Below, piece after piece: positions 1 through 10,394 of a stretch of DNA of 64,000 bases. The stretch is from Diabrotica undecimpunctata (lineage: Eukaryota; Arthropoda; Insecta; Coleoptera; Chrysomelidae). The translations under genes were made by a program, and so were the position numbers. The notes below the pieces were generated by a model. That model was not told the DNA's origin. It did not search any database and worked only from the letters and a program-made list of their open reading frames with translations. Positions within the stretch are counted from its first letter, which is position 1, and every line of letters begins with the position of its first letter. The stretch lies in contig NC_092805.1 of NCBI RefSeq assembly GCF_040954645.1, positions 73,455,186-73,519,185 of the forward strand. Direction: 5' to 3'.

Positions 1-163
1 TAATTAATTTTAATAATAATTCTATTTCACTTTATCCTTGCCATCTGCTATTTGTTTAATTGTGATTTTGTAAAATAATTGGCAAGGAAGTTAACCCGCT
101 TTGATGTCTCGCTAATACACCCTGTGTTATATTCTAGTTTATGGAATAATTTATTGCTACTAG

Positions 164-612
164 TGTAGTAAGCCGGAACGATGTCTACGGAGATAAAATT
201 TATATCAATGAATTCTGCTTAGAACTACAACACGTTTCATTAACTTGAAATCTGCTCATTTAGTGACAATCCATCAAACCACCATCATGAGCCATCAACA
301 ATTTACCCTGTCAACCTCATGAAGCCATAAGTATTGGTACGAACATGCATTCGGTGTGGCCCGTGTAACGGTTGCATCTCGAAAGCGACTAAAAGTTTCC
401 GGCGATGTATCGAGCGCAAGAGAGATCAACCCGTCAAATAGGCGAATTAGAGGTGGGCTACTCCAGAATGTTCTAGTACATAGTGACTTTTATATATAAG
501 CGAATACCTTCTAGGAGTGGAGTTTAGTTGATAAGATGTTACCGAACTGTAAACTTATAAATAAATATATTTATATAAATTCGAACCGCTCGTTTTATTT
601 AATCTCGCTACA
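164..612 (+). mobile_element. Candidate solo LTR (weak)
   Basis: The stretch begins TGTAGTAAG and ends CTCGCTACA, giving short TG...CA inverted ends. It contains a TATA-like TATATAAG near 492, followed by AATAAATA near 560, an order that fits the U3-R-U5 layout of an LTR. No matching target-site duplication is visible, so the ends are uncertain. The rest of 1-807 shows no gene or other recognisable feature. Confidence 0.25.
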
Positions 613-807
613 GTATCAATTTTAAATTTGTGCATTGTAAAGCAACTGAATTTTTATTGTTTAATTCATAGTTGAAGACAAGACGGATTCACAATTGAGA
701 GACTAAGCTAGGCGAAGCATAGACGATAAGCTCCCATAGTTGATTGAGGCATTATTTTATAATAGTATTTCAATTCTCTTTGGTAGTCTTGCACATGGTC
801 GCTCTAT

Positions 808-815
808 GTTTGCAC
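808..815. repeat. hAT target-site duplication, left
   Basis: GTTTGCAC, repeated exactly at 1620-1627 on the other side of the hAT element. Eight bases is the family-typical length. Confidence 0.9.
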
Positions 816-1619
816 CAGTGGCGGCTTGTGGGGGTAGGCAGGATAGGCCGGGCCTACCCAATAATTTTAATAGCTTTAAACACATATTCAAAAATTATGT
901 TAATGCATGTAAATAACTTTTAAATGTACTAAATCACTCAATACATTGCGTCCGTTAAAACAACTATGTTATTATATTCCCACAGAAAACATCGAATCGT
1001 ATTCACGCATTTTAAATATCATTAATAGGCCCGATCGGAACTGGCCGACCGAGTTCACATAAGATCCCCGTACAATAAGCGTTTGAAGTTAAGCAGCTTG
1101 CCGGACAACAATTTATATTGTCGTTTTTATGCTTGCTGTTTAGGCACCAGACGATCGGGCCTACGTCGACCATCGTTGTCACTTCTAACGTAATTATCGA
1201 ATTGTAATATAAATTATCTTTTAAATTATGATAAAAAAATATGTAACATAATCTATAATTGTAACATATTTTTAAACAAACAACACAATTGCAAACAAGT
1301 GCACGGTTGCCCAAATAAATTAAAAAAAAAAATCGTAAAATTCGAAAAAAAAAAAGATTCCCACTCTCACACAAAAAAAATGTATTACACACACTGGCGG
1401 CTACAGAATTTTTTTTGGGGAGGTCATGGATCTTGACGGTGATTACTTTTCTCTGATGCAAGGTCACTTGTAGTCTTACCACCAATAGGATAAGTGGGCT
1501 TCCAAATATTTTTAAGGGGGGGGTCATGACCCCGTGACACCTCCCTCTCTGAATACACATAGCTTTATGTAATTTGCTGGCTTGGCCTACCCAAAATTTT
1601 ACCACACCAGCCGCCACTG
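816..1619. mobile_element. Non-autonomous hAT element (MITE-like), 804 bp
   Basis: The ends are near-perfect terminal inverted repeats beginning CAGTGGCGGCTTGTG (left) and CAGTGGCGGCTGGTG (right, reverse complement). Both ends then carry GGGTAGGC-type sequence. The element is flanked by a perfect 8-bp duplication GTTTGCAC (808-815 and 1620-1627), the hallmark length for hAT superfamily insertions. No transposase is encoded; the long minus-strand open frame inside has no recognisable domain and looks fortuitous. An internal inverted pair AGGCCCGATCG/CGATCGGGCCT lies at about 1027 and 1152. It would need a transposase supplied in trans. Confidence 0.88.
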
Positions 1620-1627
1620 GTTTGCAC
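1620..1627. repeat. hAT target-site duplication, right
   Basis: GTTTGCAC, the exact partner of 808-815. Confidence 0.9.
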
Positions 1628-1908
1628 ATGTTGATATTGCTCCGGTAAAGTTATATTTATGCACATTAGGAGAATTGTTTCTTTTGCTCGTTCGGTGTTA
1701 ATTATATCTGGTGAATATGGCTTATTCGGTGCAGATGCAGTGTCGGTAGACTGACACAATTCAAACAACCTCAACGTTCTACTGGACTTTGGTGAATTTC
1801 GTGATCTGAAATAATAATGAGTAAAAGTATGTAATCATTCAAAAATAACTGACTTTACAATAGATACTAATGACTGCTTACCTGTATGGGAAACTGCTTA
1901 CCTGTATG

Positions 1909-2029
1909 TACAGGGTGAGTTTTTAGTGTGACATTGGTTGGTAATTTAGTACGTTTTCATAATATACAGTGTATTTATTTCATAGCGATTTCGAAATAAA
2001 AATGGTCATAACTCATTATATACCCTGTA
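1909..2029. mobile_element. Candidate mariner-type MITE (weak)
   Basis: Begins TACAGGGTG and ends with ACCCTGTA, short inverted ends like those of many insect Tc1/mariner-derived MITEs, with TA next to each end. The inverted match is only about 8 bp. A direct repeat GCTTACCTGTATG lies just upstream (1877-1907). The flanks 1628-1908 and 2030-2358 show nothing else. Confidence 0.3.
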
Positions 2030-2358
2030 TATAGTAGCATAGCACCCCATATTGTAATAAAAAGGGATTATGACAGAAATCTAAATATGAAAAAATATCG
2101 AGAAATTTTTATTTAAAATTTTGTTTGCTTTACCACGTGGTTATTAAACATCCTGTAGAATTTGGCATATTTTCAAGGAGAATATCGTTGCTTATAATGC
2201 TTTTAAATCACTTTTTTTTTTTGAAGAAGCCAACGAGTGAACAACAGGCTTCTACTAATAGTATTTTTAATAAAAACTTGTTAGTTTAATGTGATTGTTT
2301 ATCAAATAAATATTGGTAAGTCGATATCACTTAAATACTTTCGACAAATAAAATTAGG

Positions 2359-3118
2359 CCAGTCGTTTCTGGCCATACTTAATATTTTGGTATCCAAAAT
2401 ATAAAAAATCTATAACAGCAACATCATGTCCCAGTAGAACTCAAGCCATTGTTATGAACGCTATCCCAGATGTAGTGCTTTTTGATTACATAAAGGCAAT
2501 CGGCGAAATCGTTACCCCTAAAGAAATAACCTTTGCTTCACGTATTTCTAACCAGCGTATATGCATCTATCTTTCTTCCGTAACCGTAGTAGATAATCTT
2601 CTAAAAAATAATCCGACTATTTCTGTTAGAAATCAAATAATATCTATTCGCAGACTTATCACACCTGCAAAGAGGCTACTACTTTCTAACGTGTGCCCTT
2701 CGATCCCGAATGCACTCATAGAGCAAGCACTTAAAAATGAAATTGGATTACAACTTGCTTCCTCTATCTCGCTTATCCGTTGTAGTTCACCGGAAGACGA
2801 ATATGCTCACATCTTTAGTTTTCGACGCTCAGTCTTTGTGATACCAGATAAAGAATACTTTGAGTTAAATACTTCAATTGTAATTTCATATGAAAATACA
2901 AATTATAGGATCTTTATTACTTCGGACAAACTAGAATGCTTTTTATGTAAGCAATCTGGACACACTGCAGACTCCTGCCCTAACCCTCAAGAAATATCTA
3001 GCAATCCCTCTCCAAATACAACTTCTAGCCAAATGCCAATTGATCCTCCTTCTAGTATATCTCCTCTTTTACCCTCCTCAAAAAAAGAAATCTATTCAAA
3101 TAACCTACCTACTGACAT
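2359..3118 (+). pseudogene. ORF1 (gag-like) of a non-LTR retrotransposon, 5' part, split by an LTR element
   Basis: The frame is open from about 2359 and its first ATG is at 2454, so the copy may be 5'-truncated and 2454 is only the first possible start. Near residues 164-175 from that ATG a CX2CX4HX4C zinc knuckle is visible (CFLCKQSGHTADSC), as in ORF1 of I- and Jockey-type elements, where ORF1 binds element RNA in the RNP. The frame runs directly into an LTR at 3119. It resumes in phase at 9779-9781 across the 5-bp duplication GACAT, showing that one ORF1 was cut by a later insertion. The downstream half and the start of ORF2 follow at 9781-10643. The exact clade is not certain. Confidence 0.8.
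3114..3118. repeat. Target-site duplication GACAT, left
   Basis: Matches 9776-9780. It lies inside ORF1 of the older non-LTR element, and removing one copy plus the insert restores the frame. Confidence 0.88.
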
Positions 3119-4288
3119 TGTTGCGTTCTGCACATACGATGACCTCAATATAACAATTTTGGTCATCCTGAAGGGGGAGAGAAGATATTCTGTTCAATCT
3201 AGAACTCGCTGGTTTCCCCCTTTCGGATTGGGTATGTATATTCAAATAAAGCAAAGAAATGAAAACCAGTGGACTGTATAAAATTCTATTTTTAAAAAGA
3301 AGTGAAATTAAACATAAATACACATAACCCAATATACAACTATAAATAAGGAAGAATATATTACTTAAAAGAAGAAGAATATATGTAGTACAAACTTAAA
3401 TATTAATCAATACGTAACGACACACAAAAAGAGAACCATAAACAAACCATAGATAGAAATAATATTATACAAAAAAGAAATAAAAATATGAATATATATG
3501 TCATATAAAAAAATTGATATTAAACGTGAAAGAGTGAAAAATATACGCACATATTATAATATACTTAATTCGTAATAAAATGAATAAACCTTGTTAATAC
3601 AGTTACACAAAATGCAATCAAACATATCATATATGAATTAGAATTATATCAAACTCAACTCAAATTATATATTCAAATACAAATATTTAAACTCAATTCA
3701 AATTATAATCGGGAATGACATATCACAAAAAATAAGAATAGAGTAAATACTACACAAAACAAAAGCAAAATGTCCAATTGACAACGTTTAATGTTCTGAA
3801 TAAAGTTCAAAAGTTCAAAATCGCGACACAATATGTAATAATTGGGCACCAAATAAACGTACTTAGCCCATGCAGCAACAAAATTATCGTATTGTTCCTT
3901 ACCCAATGAGAAGATGGCACTCCGGCCACCGCAAAAAATATGTCTTCACCGACGAATAACAGGAACCACACAATTCCTAATGTAACTTTTCTGCATCAAA
4001 ACGACTTCCTCGGTCAAAGGACCGATGCTAAGTGTCGTAAGGTACTCTTAACCCAAACGCACACACATGTGTGTGGTTTGAGAGATAAAACTCGACTCTG
4101 ATTGTGTAGATGCATCGCTTATCTCAAATACACATCTGTGTCATTTTGCAGATTGCCCGTCTCGTAGCATGTAGTTTTTAACCCAGATGCACCCTTATAC
4201 ATGAAATCTTGATATACGGGGAGAATCAAAACTACCATAAAGTCTTAATATTTAATAAATGTTTATTAACAGTTGCGAAACTGCAACA
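3119..4288 (-). repeat. 3' LTR of the RT-less BEL/Pao-like element (left copy)
   Basis: 1170 bp, near-identical to 8606-9775, with inverted TGTTGC/GCAACA ends. Relative to the minus-strand element this is the 3' LTR. Short open frames inside also appear at the same offsets in the other LTR and are not genes. A CACACATGTGTGTG palindrome lies near 4063. Confidence 0.92.
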
Positions 4289-5230
4289 GTCTCCCCGCGT
4301 TGGCATACGTGCCAATAAAACATAACTGTACTTTGTACTCCCGACGCACTGTACAAATTAGGAAACCGTAAACACTTCTTCGGTTACGAAACGAACGCCA
4401 CACTTACAATCCTACAAAGCTATACATTTACAAAAGAGCACAAAGAACAATAACTTATACATACAACAATAAACTTATACAACAAACGATAATAGGTTAC
4501 AAATACATAACTACATACTAAATATACATCACTACAATTATACAATTCTCAGCACTATACGTAAAACGGATTTCCTCTCTTATAGGAAGTGCATTCCTCT
4601 ATTATCCTAGGATACAATACATGAACTTGACGCCATCGAGATGTGACTACTCAAGCGAATCCTCAGGATATCATGGACGGACCAGTTAACCAACGGGACC
4701 GTATGAAAAAGAACGAGGAAAGAAAGAAAAGTGATGTATATCGTTAGAAGGCACCAATCAGGATGTCTCGGACACCTATGAGAGACGGCACTCAATATAA
4801 ATACTACAAATAACCTTCTAATAGTTCTCGAAAAGCAAGGAAATGGGAGAAGACAAATATCCTGGTTAACAAACCCAAGGAAATGGTTCTCCGCAACTAC
4901 ATCCAAGTTAAGGACAATAAACAGAATAATTGTAGCCCGAATGGCCACTACAATATTCGAAACGAATAAGCAGCAAAGACAAAAGAAAATAACGCATGAA
5001 TTGTAACACTGTCCCTAGATATTAGCAATCTACCTGGACAGATATAATCACGACGAAAATGTAAATTGAAGAAACTATATTCTTCCATAAGCTTTATCCA
5101 TAAAATAATTATGATAATTTGAAAAGCAATAAGCAAATTATATCTCAGGTTGAGACTCAGCTCCATCTCGATAAAAAAGATAAAAAAGCGGCGACTAATT
5201 CTAAGCTAGGAGTAGACTTAGTCAATTATA
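4289..5230. other. 3' untranslated interior of the RT-less LTR element
   Basis: No recognisable gene; only short, motif-free open frames (for example 4607-4948 minus). The minus strand next to the left LTR reads GCGGGGAGAC, a short purine-rich stretch that could prime plus-strand synthesis. Confidence 0.6.
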
Positions 5231-6886
5231 TTAAATCAAAATTACGATAAATAAAGAAATAAAGAATAGATAAAATACGAACATTATACTATTCAATAAA
5301 CAAGGCTTTTTATACATAATAAGGCAATTTTGAAACGAACAAAAAACAAAAATGGTGCGACTCCTAAGAATTCTTTGTACCTTAAAGAATTCGTACAATG
5401 TCAATCGAAAATGTCTTAACTCTCCAAACGTTAAAACCGTTATTTTAATATAACGTGGCGCAAATACATGAACAAATAAAGCTACGCAAGCATGGATGGG
5501 ACTCTCAACATTATAAAATGTGCAACAACTAAGTCCGAAATGATCTCTACAATTGGACGTACCTTGGGGCCTTACTTGTCCCAACCATACGTGTGTTTCG
5601 AACATCTTTAAAACAACTAGATTGTTCGAAGAAAGAAGAAAATGATGCTTTTGAGCATAAGGAATGGTAGTATTCCTCAATACACCGCTAACTTTCGCAC
5701 GCTGAATAATTTCCTCTGGAAATAAATTCGGAATATCCAACTGATTATCCGGATTGGCAATACCGGATGGCAACGATTCAAATATACGAGGAAACGAGAG
5801 ACTTTTTAAGTCTTGAACAATAAGCAATTCAGCTTGCTTTTTACGAACGTTTCTGATGAAACAAAACACAAATGACTTTACTCGGCGTAAACGAGAAAGA
5901 TAGGAGTACGTTTTAAACATATGTACTCCGAATGTTAAATCTAGAGATGGGTGTAGTACCACTCTAGGAACTTTTGACCCAATTATGGTCTCAGTATCTA
6001 AGTTATTAGATTCTTTAATTTTGTCTCTGTCTCGAGACGATAAGAATTTTGGCTCACAATGCCAAGATTTCGATCGAGCTAGTGTATCGGGGTTAGCTCC
6101 CCGCGAAGCTGTATCGGCAGCGTCATCATCAGACACCCCATCATGAAAATCATGCAAAGAAAAATCCTTGGGCAAGGATTGAATATTAGAATGGGCCTGA
6201 GGCCCAGAGAGATGTAAATCATTAAAGGATAGCCCCGTAGAAGAACTCGCGTTTGTATGAGCGTCACGAGTCTTATAGGACTCACTATCATTTACCACTG
6301 CAACAGGTGGAAGGAAATATGCAATACTGCTAAGGCCAGTAGGTAACGCCTTAGGGACAGTATCTACATGATCTAAAGTCGATGATAGCTGACCTGACGA
6401 ACTAGGCGCCATCACACGAGGTATTTGAGACGTGGATGTCTCGAAAGAAGGTTGAGGTTTTGAAAAAGATGAGTCTTTTGACATATGATTTTGAGAAGAT
6501 TTAACTACATTGAGTAGATGGCATAAATCTGAAATAAGTATGGGAGGTCTTTCCCCCACATGTAACCTAGAAGAACATTGGGATGCACTACCTACTTTAT
6601 AATACGTAAAGGGTGAGAGGACGGGCTCCCATATTATAAGTCCCATTGCCTTACAAAACAAATCATCTACAATGTTTCGATCCTCGCTATCTTCAGCGGA
6701 ATCTACCAATAAATTCTCGATTGCATCCTGTGCGCATTCATATTTATCATACTCAACCTGTAAATACTCACGACGAACTTTCAAAAGATAATCAATATCG
6801 ACCAATGAAACATTTTCTGCAATCCAATTACAGTGACGAATAATTGCATTCTTTGCAGACCGTCTCTTGAATTTGAAAGTGTCCAT
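5231..6886 (-). CDS. Gag N-terminus joined to an integrase-region remnant (551 aa)
   Basis: The only long ORF of the RT-less LTR element. Residues 1-80 resemble the charged helical N-terminus of BEL/Pao Gag (compare the gag at 56382). Residues ~120-320 are Ser/Pro-rich and of low complexity. From about residue 325 the protein follows, in order, the region after RNase H in BEL/Pao Pol: an R-x-FVFCFIRN block (compare AYCFRFIHN), then VSGVLRNTTIPYAQKHHFLL (compare VGGRLKHAHVPFDQKYPLLL), then ALFVHVFAPRYIKITVL (compare AVFVCMVTRAVHIELV). The integrase zinc-binding His/Cys and the catalytic region are degraded or absent. Protease, RT and RNase H are missing. The extreme C-terminus is hydrophobic and may be read-through of AT-rich DNA. 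No zinc knuckle is seen. Likely an internal-deletion derivative; homology is by eye. Confidence 0.7.
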   Translation of the reverse strand: MDTFKFKRRSAKNAIIRHCNWIAENVSLVDIDYLLKVRREYLQVEYDKYECAQDAIENLLVDSAEDSEDRNIVDDLFCKAMGLIIWEPVLSPFTYYKVGSASQCSSRLHVGERPPILISDLCHLLNVVKSSQNHMSKDSSFSKPQPSFETSTSQIPRVMAPSSSGQLSSTLDHVDTVPKALPTGLSSIAYFLPPVAVVNDSESYKTRDAHTNASSSTGLSFNDLHLSGPQAHSNIQSLPKDFSLHDFHDGVSDDDAADTASRGANPDTLARSKSWHCEPKFLSSRDRDKIKESNNLDTETIIGSKVPRVVLHPSLDLTFGVHMFKTYSYLSRLRRVKSFVFCFIRNVRKKQAELLIVQDLKSLSFPRIFESLPSGIANPDNQLDIPNLFPEEIIQRAKVSGVLRNTTIPYAQKHHFLLSSNNLVVLKMFETHVWLGQVRPQGTSNCRDHFGLSCCTFYNVESPIHACVALFVHVFAPRYIKITVLTFGELRHFRLTLYEFFKVQRILRSRTIFVFCSFQNCLIMYKKPCLLNSIMFVFYLFFISLFIVILI

Positions 6887-6919
6887 TGTTTAGACAAAAA
6901 TGGAGCAGCTTATATTTAA

Positions 6920-8530
6920 AACTCACAAGACAAACAAGAAAAAGATTGTGAATGAGTAAGAGTAATTGTAAATCCCTGGATTTTTTACAGAAACAAACCA
7001 AAGAGATACTTGTATTAGTCGAAACAGGTTTCTACAATAAGACAACCACAAACAAAATAAAAAAAGAACAGTCTCCACAGACCAGGTATCTTATCAAGGA
7101 AAAGATATATCCCAACATAAAATGATTACAATCTGTTACTAATGTCCCCACAATCAGGAAAAATTAAACAAAAAAAAATGGTTGCAATAACCAAAAATAC
7201 TTTTTCCAACCTCACAAACACTAACGAACACAAAAGAAGAAATGTCTCTACAGACTGGGTATCTTTTTTCACAAAATAAATACCCCAATGTAAATGGTTA
7301 TACTAACCGCAAAAAGGTCTCTAGCATAAGAAAACCCTGAAAAAGTAAAAGTAAGAATGTCTTTCGGCAGACTGAGTATATGCTTAGACAAAGAAATACT
7401 CCACTAAAAGCACTATGAAAAAATCAGCAAGAAATGGGTATAGAAACCCGAAAAAGGTCTCTGTCATAAGAGCACCTTTAAATAAAGTATATAAAAAAAA
7501 ATAGTCTTTCGACAGACTAGTTATCTTATAGTATAAAAGAAGTCTCAATGTAAGATGGTTATAAAAACCTTAAAAAGGTCTCTGTAAAAAGAGCACCTTG
7601 AAAATTAATTAATGTAAAGTACAAAATCGTCTTTTTGCAGACAACTGGATATCTTTTAGTATAAAAGATATACCGTAATGTAAAATGGGTATAACAACCG
7701 CAAAAAAGGCCTCTGCTAGAAGAGAACCTCGAAAAAGCAATGTAAAAAAAAGAAATAGTCTTTCGGCAGACTAGGTATCTTTTAGTAGAAAAGAATTATA
7801 TATACAATAAATGGTTATAACAACCACGAAAAGAAGGTCTCTGTCAGAAGAGCACCTGGAACAAAGAATGTAAAGAAGAAATAGTCTTACGACAGACTAG
7901 ATATCGTCTTTCGGCAGACGATTAGGTATCTTTTTACATAAAAGAAATACCCGACTATATAGTTATGATATCCGCAAAAAGGTATACAGTAAATAAACCT
8001 TGTACAACGTAAAAAGTAAAATGTCTTTCGGCAGACTGGGCAACTTTTCAGATAAAAGAAAACCCGACTATAATATGGTTGTGATAACCGCAATAAGGTC
8101 TCTAGCATAAGAGAACCTCGACAACAAAATAGTCTTTCGGCAGACTAGGTATCGTCTTTCGGCAGACGACTGGGTATCTTTTCCAGCTAAAAGAAATACC
8201 CTATGGTTGTGATAACCGCAATAAGATCTCTACCATAAGAGAACCTCGATAAAGAAATAGTCTTTCGGCAGACTAGGTATCGTCTTTCGGCAGACGACTG
8301 GGTATCTTTTCAGATAAAAGAAATACCCCAACAAATAGTTATCACAACCAACTAGGCTCTTACCATAAGGAACCCGTGAGCAAGACAAATAAAATGGTTA
8401 TCATAATTGATAAGGTCCCTACCATAAGGAAACCGTAAACAACGACATATTAACTAGTTATCATAACCGACAAGGCTCCTACCATAAGGAAACCGCAACT
8501 ACACATGAAAAAAAAAACATTGAAAAAAGG
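6920..8530 (-). repeat. Hairpin-rich tandem array in the leader of the RT-less element
   Basis: About 13 imperfect units of roughly 100-150 bp fill the space between primer-binding site and ORF. A typical unit (8020-8110) holds four short inverted repeats in order: GTCT-TTCGGC-AGAC; GGG...CTTTT...AAAAG...CCC; GGTT-GTGAT-AACC; AGGTCTCT...AAGAGAACCT. The first is sometimes extended to CGTCTTTCGGCAGACG (7906, 8153, 8280). Pairing is kept while the sequence varies (TTCGGC, TTCGAC, TTTTGC, TACGAC), which suggests selection or homogenisation at the RNA level. The array precedes the ORF by about 30 nt and sits where packaging and dimerisation signals lie in LTR elements. Function is unknown. Confidence 0.8.
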
Positions 8531-8584
8531 TATCTACTATCAGAGAACCCTAAACAAACAAAGAAACAGAAAAAGAAGAAGAAA

Positions 8585-8602
8585 ATCCGGCTCGAAGGAC
8601 CA
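8585..8602 (-). other. Primer-binding site, tRNA-Tyr type
   Basis: Read on the minus strand, TGGTCCTTCGAGCCGGAT starts 3 nt inside the 5' LTR. From memory, insect tRNA-Tyr ends TCCGGCTCGAAGGA plus CCA, so this would pair along its whole length. The site fixes the strand of the element independently of its ORF. Confidence 0.75.
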
Positions 8603-8605
8603 TTA

Positions 8606-9775
8606 TGTTGCGTTCTGCACATACGATGACCTCAATATAACAATTTTGGTCATCCTGAAGGGGGAGAGAAGATATTCTGTTCAATCTAGAACTCGCTGGT
8701 TTCCCCCTTTCGGATTGGGTATGTATATTCAAATAAAGAAAAGAAATGAAAACCAGTGGACTGTATAAAATTCTATTTTTAAAAAGAAGTGAAATTAAAC
8801 ATAAATACACATAACCCAATATACAACTATAAATAAGGAAGAATATATTACTTAAAAGAAGAAGAATATATGTAGTACAAACTTAAATATTAATCAATAC
8901 GTAACGACACACAAAAAGAGAACCATAAACAAACCATAGATAGAAATAATATTATACAAAAAAGAAATAAAAATATGAATATATATGTCATATAAAAAAA
9001 TTGATATTAAACGTGAAAGAGTGAAAAATATACGCACATATTATAATATACTTAATTCGTAATAAAATGAATAAACCTTGTTAATACAGTTACACAAAAT
9101 GCAATCAAACATATCATATATGAATTAGAATTATATCAAACTCAACTCAAATTATATATTCAAATACAAATATTTAAACTCAATTCAAATTATAATCGGG
9201 AATGACATATCACAAAAAATAAGAATAGAGTAAATACTACACAAAACAAAAGCAAAATGTCCAATTGACAACGTTTAATGTTCTGAATAAAGTTCAAAAG
9301 TTCAAAATCGCGACACAATATGTAATAATTGGGCACCAAATAAACGTACTTAGCCCATGCAGCAACAAAATTATGGTATTGTTCCTTACCCAATGAGAAG
9401 ATGGCACTCCGGCCACCGCAAAAAATATGTCTTCACCGACGAATAACAGGAACCACACAATTCCTAATGTAACTTTTCTGCATCAAAACGACTTCCTCGG
9501 TCAAAGGACCGATGCTAAGTGTCGTAAGGTACTCTTAACCCAAACGCACACACATGTGTGTGGTTTGAGAGATAAAACTCGACTCTGATTGTGTAGATGC
9601 ATCGCTTATCTCAAATACACATCTGTGTCATTTTGCAGATTGCCCGTCTCGTAGCATGTAGTTTTTAACCCAGATGCACCCTTATACATGAAATCTTGAT
9701 ATACGGGGAGAATCAAAACTACCATAAAGTCTTAATATTTAATAAATGTTTATTAACAGTTGCGAAACTGCAACA
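8606..9775 (-). repeat. 5' LTR of the RT-less BEL/Pao-like element (right copy)
   Basis: 1170 bp, same length and ends as 3119-4288. The primer-binding site lies 3 nt inside its inner edge, making this the 5' LTR of a minus-strand element. Confidence 0.92.
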
Positions 9776-9780
9776 GACAT
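9776..9780. repeat. Target-site duplication GACAT, right
   Basis: Exact partner of 3114-3118. Confidence 0.88.
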
Positions 9781-10342
9781 AACAAACCCAAATGAACAGT
9801 CTATAACACCATTATCTGTCCCTTCTAACTCTGGCATAAAAAGAACTCATTCCACTGACACAAGTCTTGAATCACCTTCTTTACTGGTTACCGCTAGCCC
9901 ACCAAACTTAAACTCTAATAACACACCAAACACGACAACCTTCGCAACTCCTAAATCAGCTCCTAAAAAGAAAACAAAAACTGATGACAAAGAAATTGGT
10001 AAAATTAATCCATCTGCCCATTCAAGTATTGAAAAATTAATTTGTGCTAATCCAGAAAAAATTTCGTTATCAGCATTACAAATAATTGCCTTCCTAGAAA
10101 ATTCCTTTGGGAGTAGTGATCCTCTCAAAGAAGCTCATAATTTCACCACGAACATTCATTCTCTCCTCGAAGATCTTACACAAATATACCAAACTGTATC
10201 CAATAGATCACTTAAAAATCGCATAACAAGAATAACAAAAAAGCTAAAACGCACATTAAATCCTATAGAAGCTGACGAACATACCAGCCTTACGTCCAAT
10301 AATTCATGTGACTCTAACTGCAATGATATGGATTTTTTCTAA
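9781..10342 (+). pseudogene. ORF1 of the split non-LTR element, 3' part
   Basis: Continues the frame interrupted at 3118. An open frame also runs through the LTR end from 9746, but residues before 9776 are LTR-derived. The part is Ser/Thr/Asn-rich, with a Lys-rich patch (PKKKTKT), and ends MDFF-stop at 10342. No second zinc knuckle is seen. ORF2 begins about 50 nt downstream, the usual order in a bicistronic I/Jockey-like element. Confidence 0.75.
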
Positions 10343-10394
10343 AATTACGTTATTAATACAAGGTATATTCTTTCTACTAACTAAATAAGATTTT

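Larger units (their letters stand above)
3119..9775 (-). mobile_element. Non-autonomous BEL/Pao-like LTR element without RT, 6.66 kb
   Basis: Two 1170-bp direct repeats with TGTTGC...GCAACA ends bound a 4.3-kb interior, flanked by the 5-bp duplication GACAT (3114-3118, 9776-9780). I saw only two differences between the LTRs (3252/8739 and 3888/9375), so the insertion is young. Orientation is minus: a primer-binding site lies beside the right LTR, the only long ORF (6886 to 5231) reads that way, and GCGGGGAGA just upstream of the left LTR on the minus strand can serve as a polypurine tract. No protease, RT or RNase H is present. Mobilisation would need proteins from an autonomous relative. BEL/Pao placement rests on the ORF and the 5-bp duplication. 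Confidence 0.85.

Noticed and set aside
1012..1629. 205-codon minus-strand open frame overlapping the hAT MITE
   Set aside because: Lies across the element end, has no recognisable domain, and consists of terminal-repeat and AT-rich sequence.
3703..3906. 67-codon minus-strand frame repeated at 9190-9393
   Set aside because: The duplication reflects the two LTR copies, not a conserved gene; no motif.
4607..4948. Minus-strand frame as a possible extra protein of the RT-less element
   Set aside because: Hydrophobic AT-rich read-through without a recognisable domain or a clear start context.
8505..8768. 87-codon plus-strand frame spanning the inner LTR edge
   Set aside because: Half is hairpin-array and purine-rich leader, half is LTR; opposite strand to the element.
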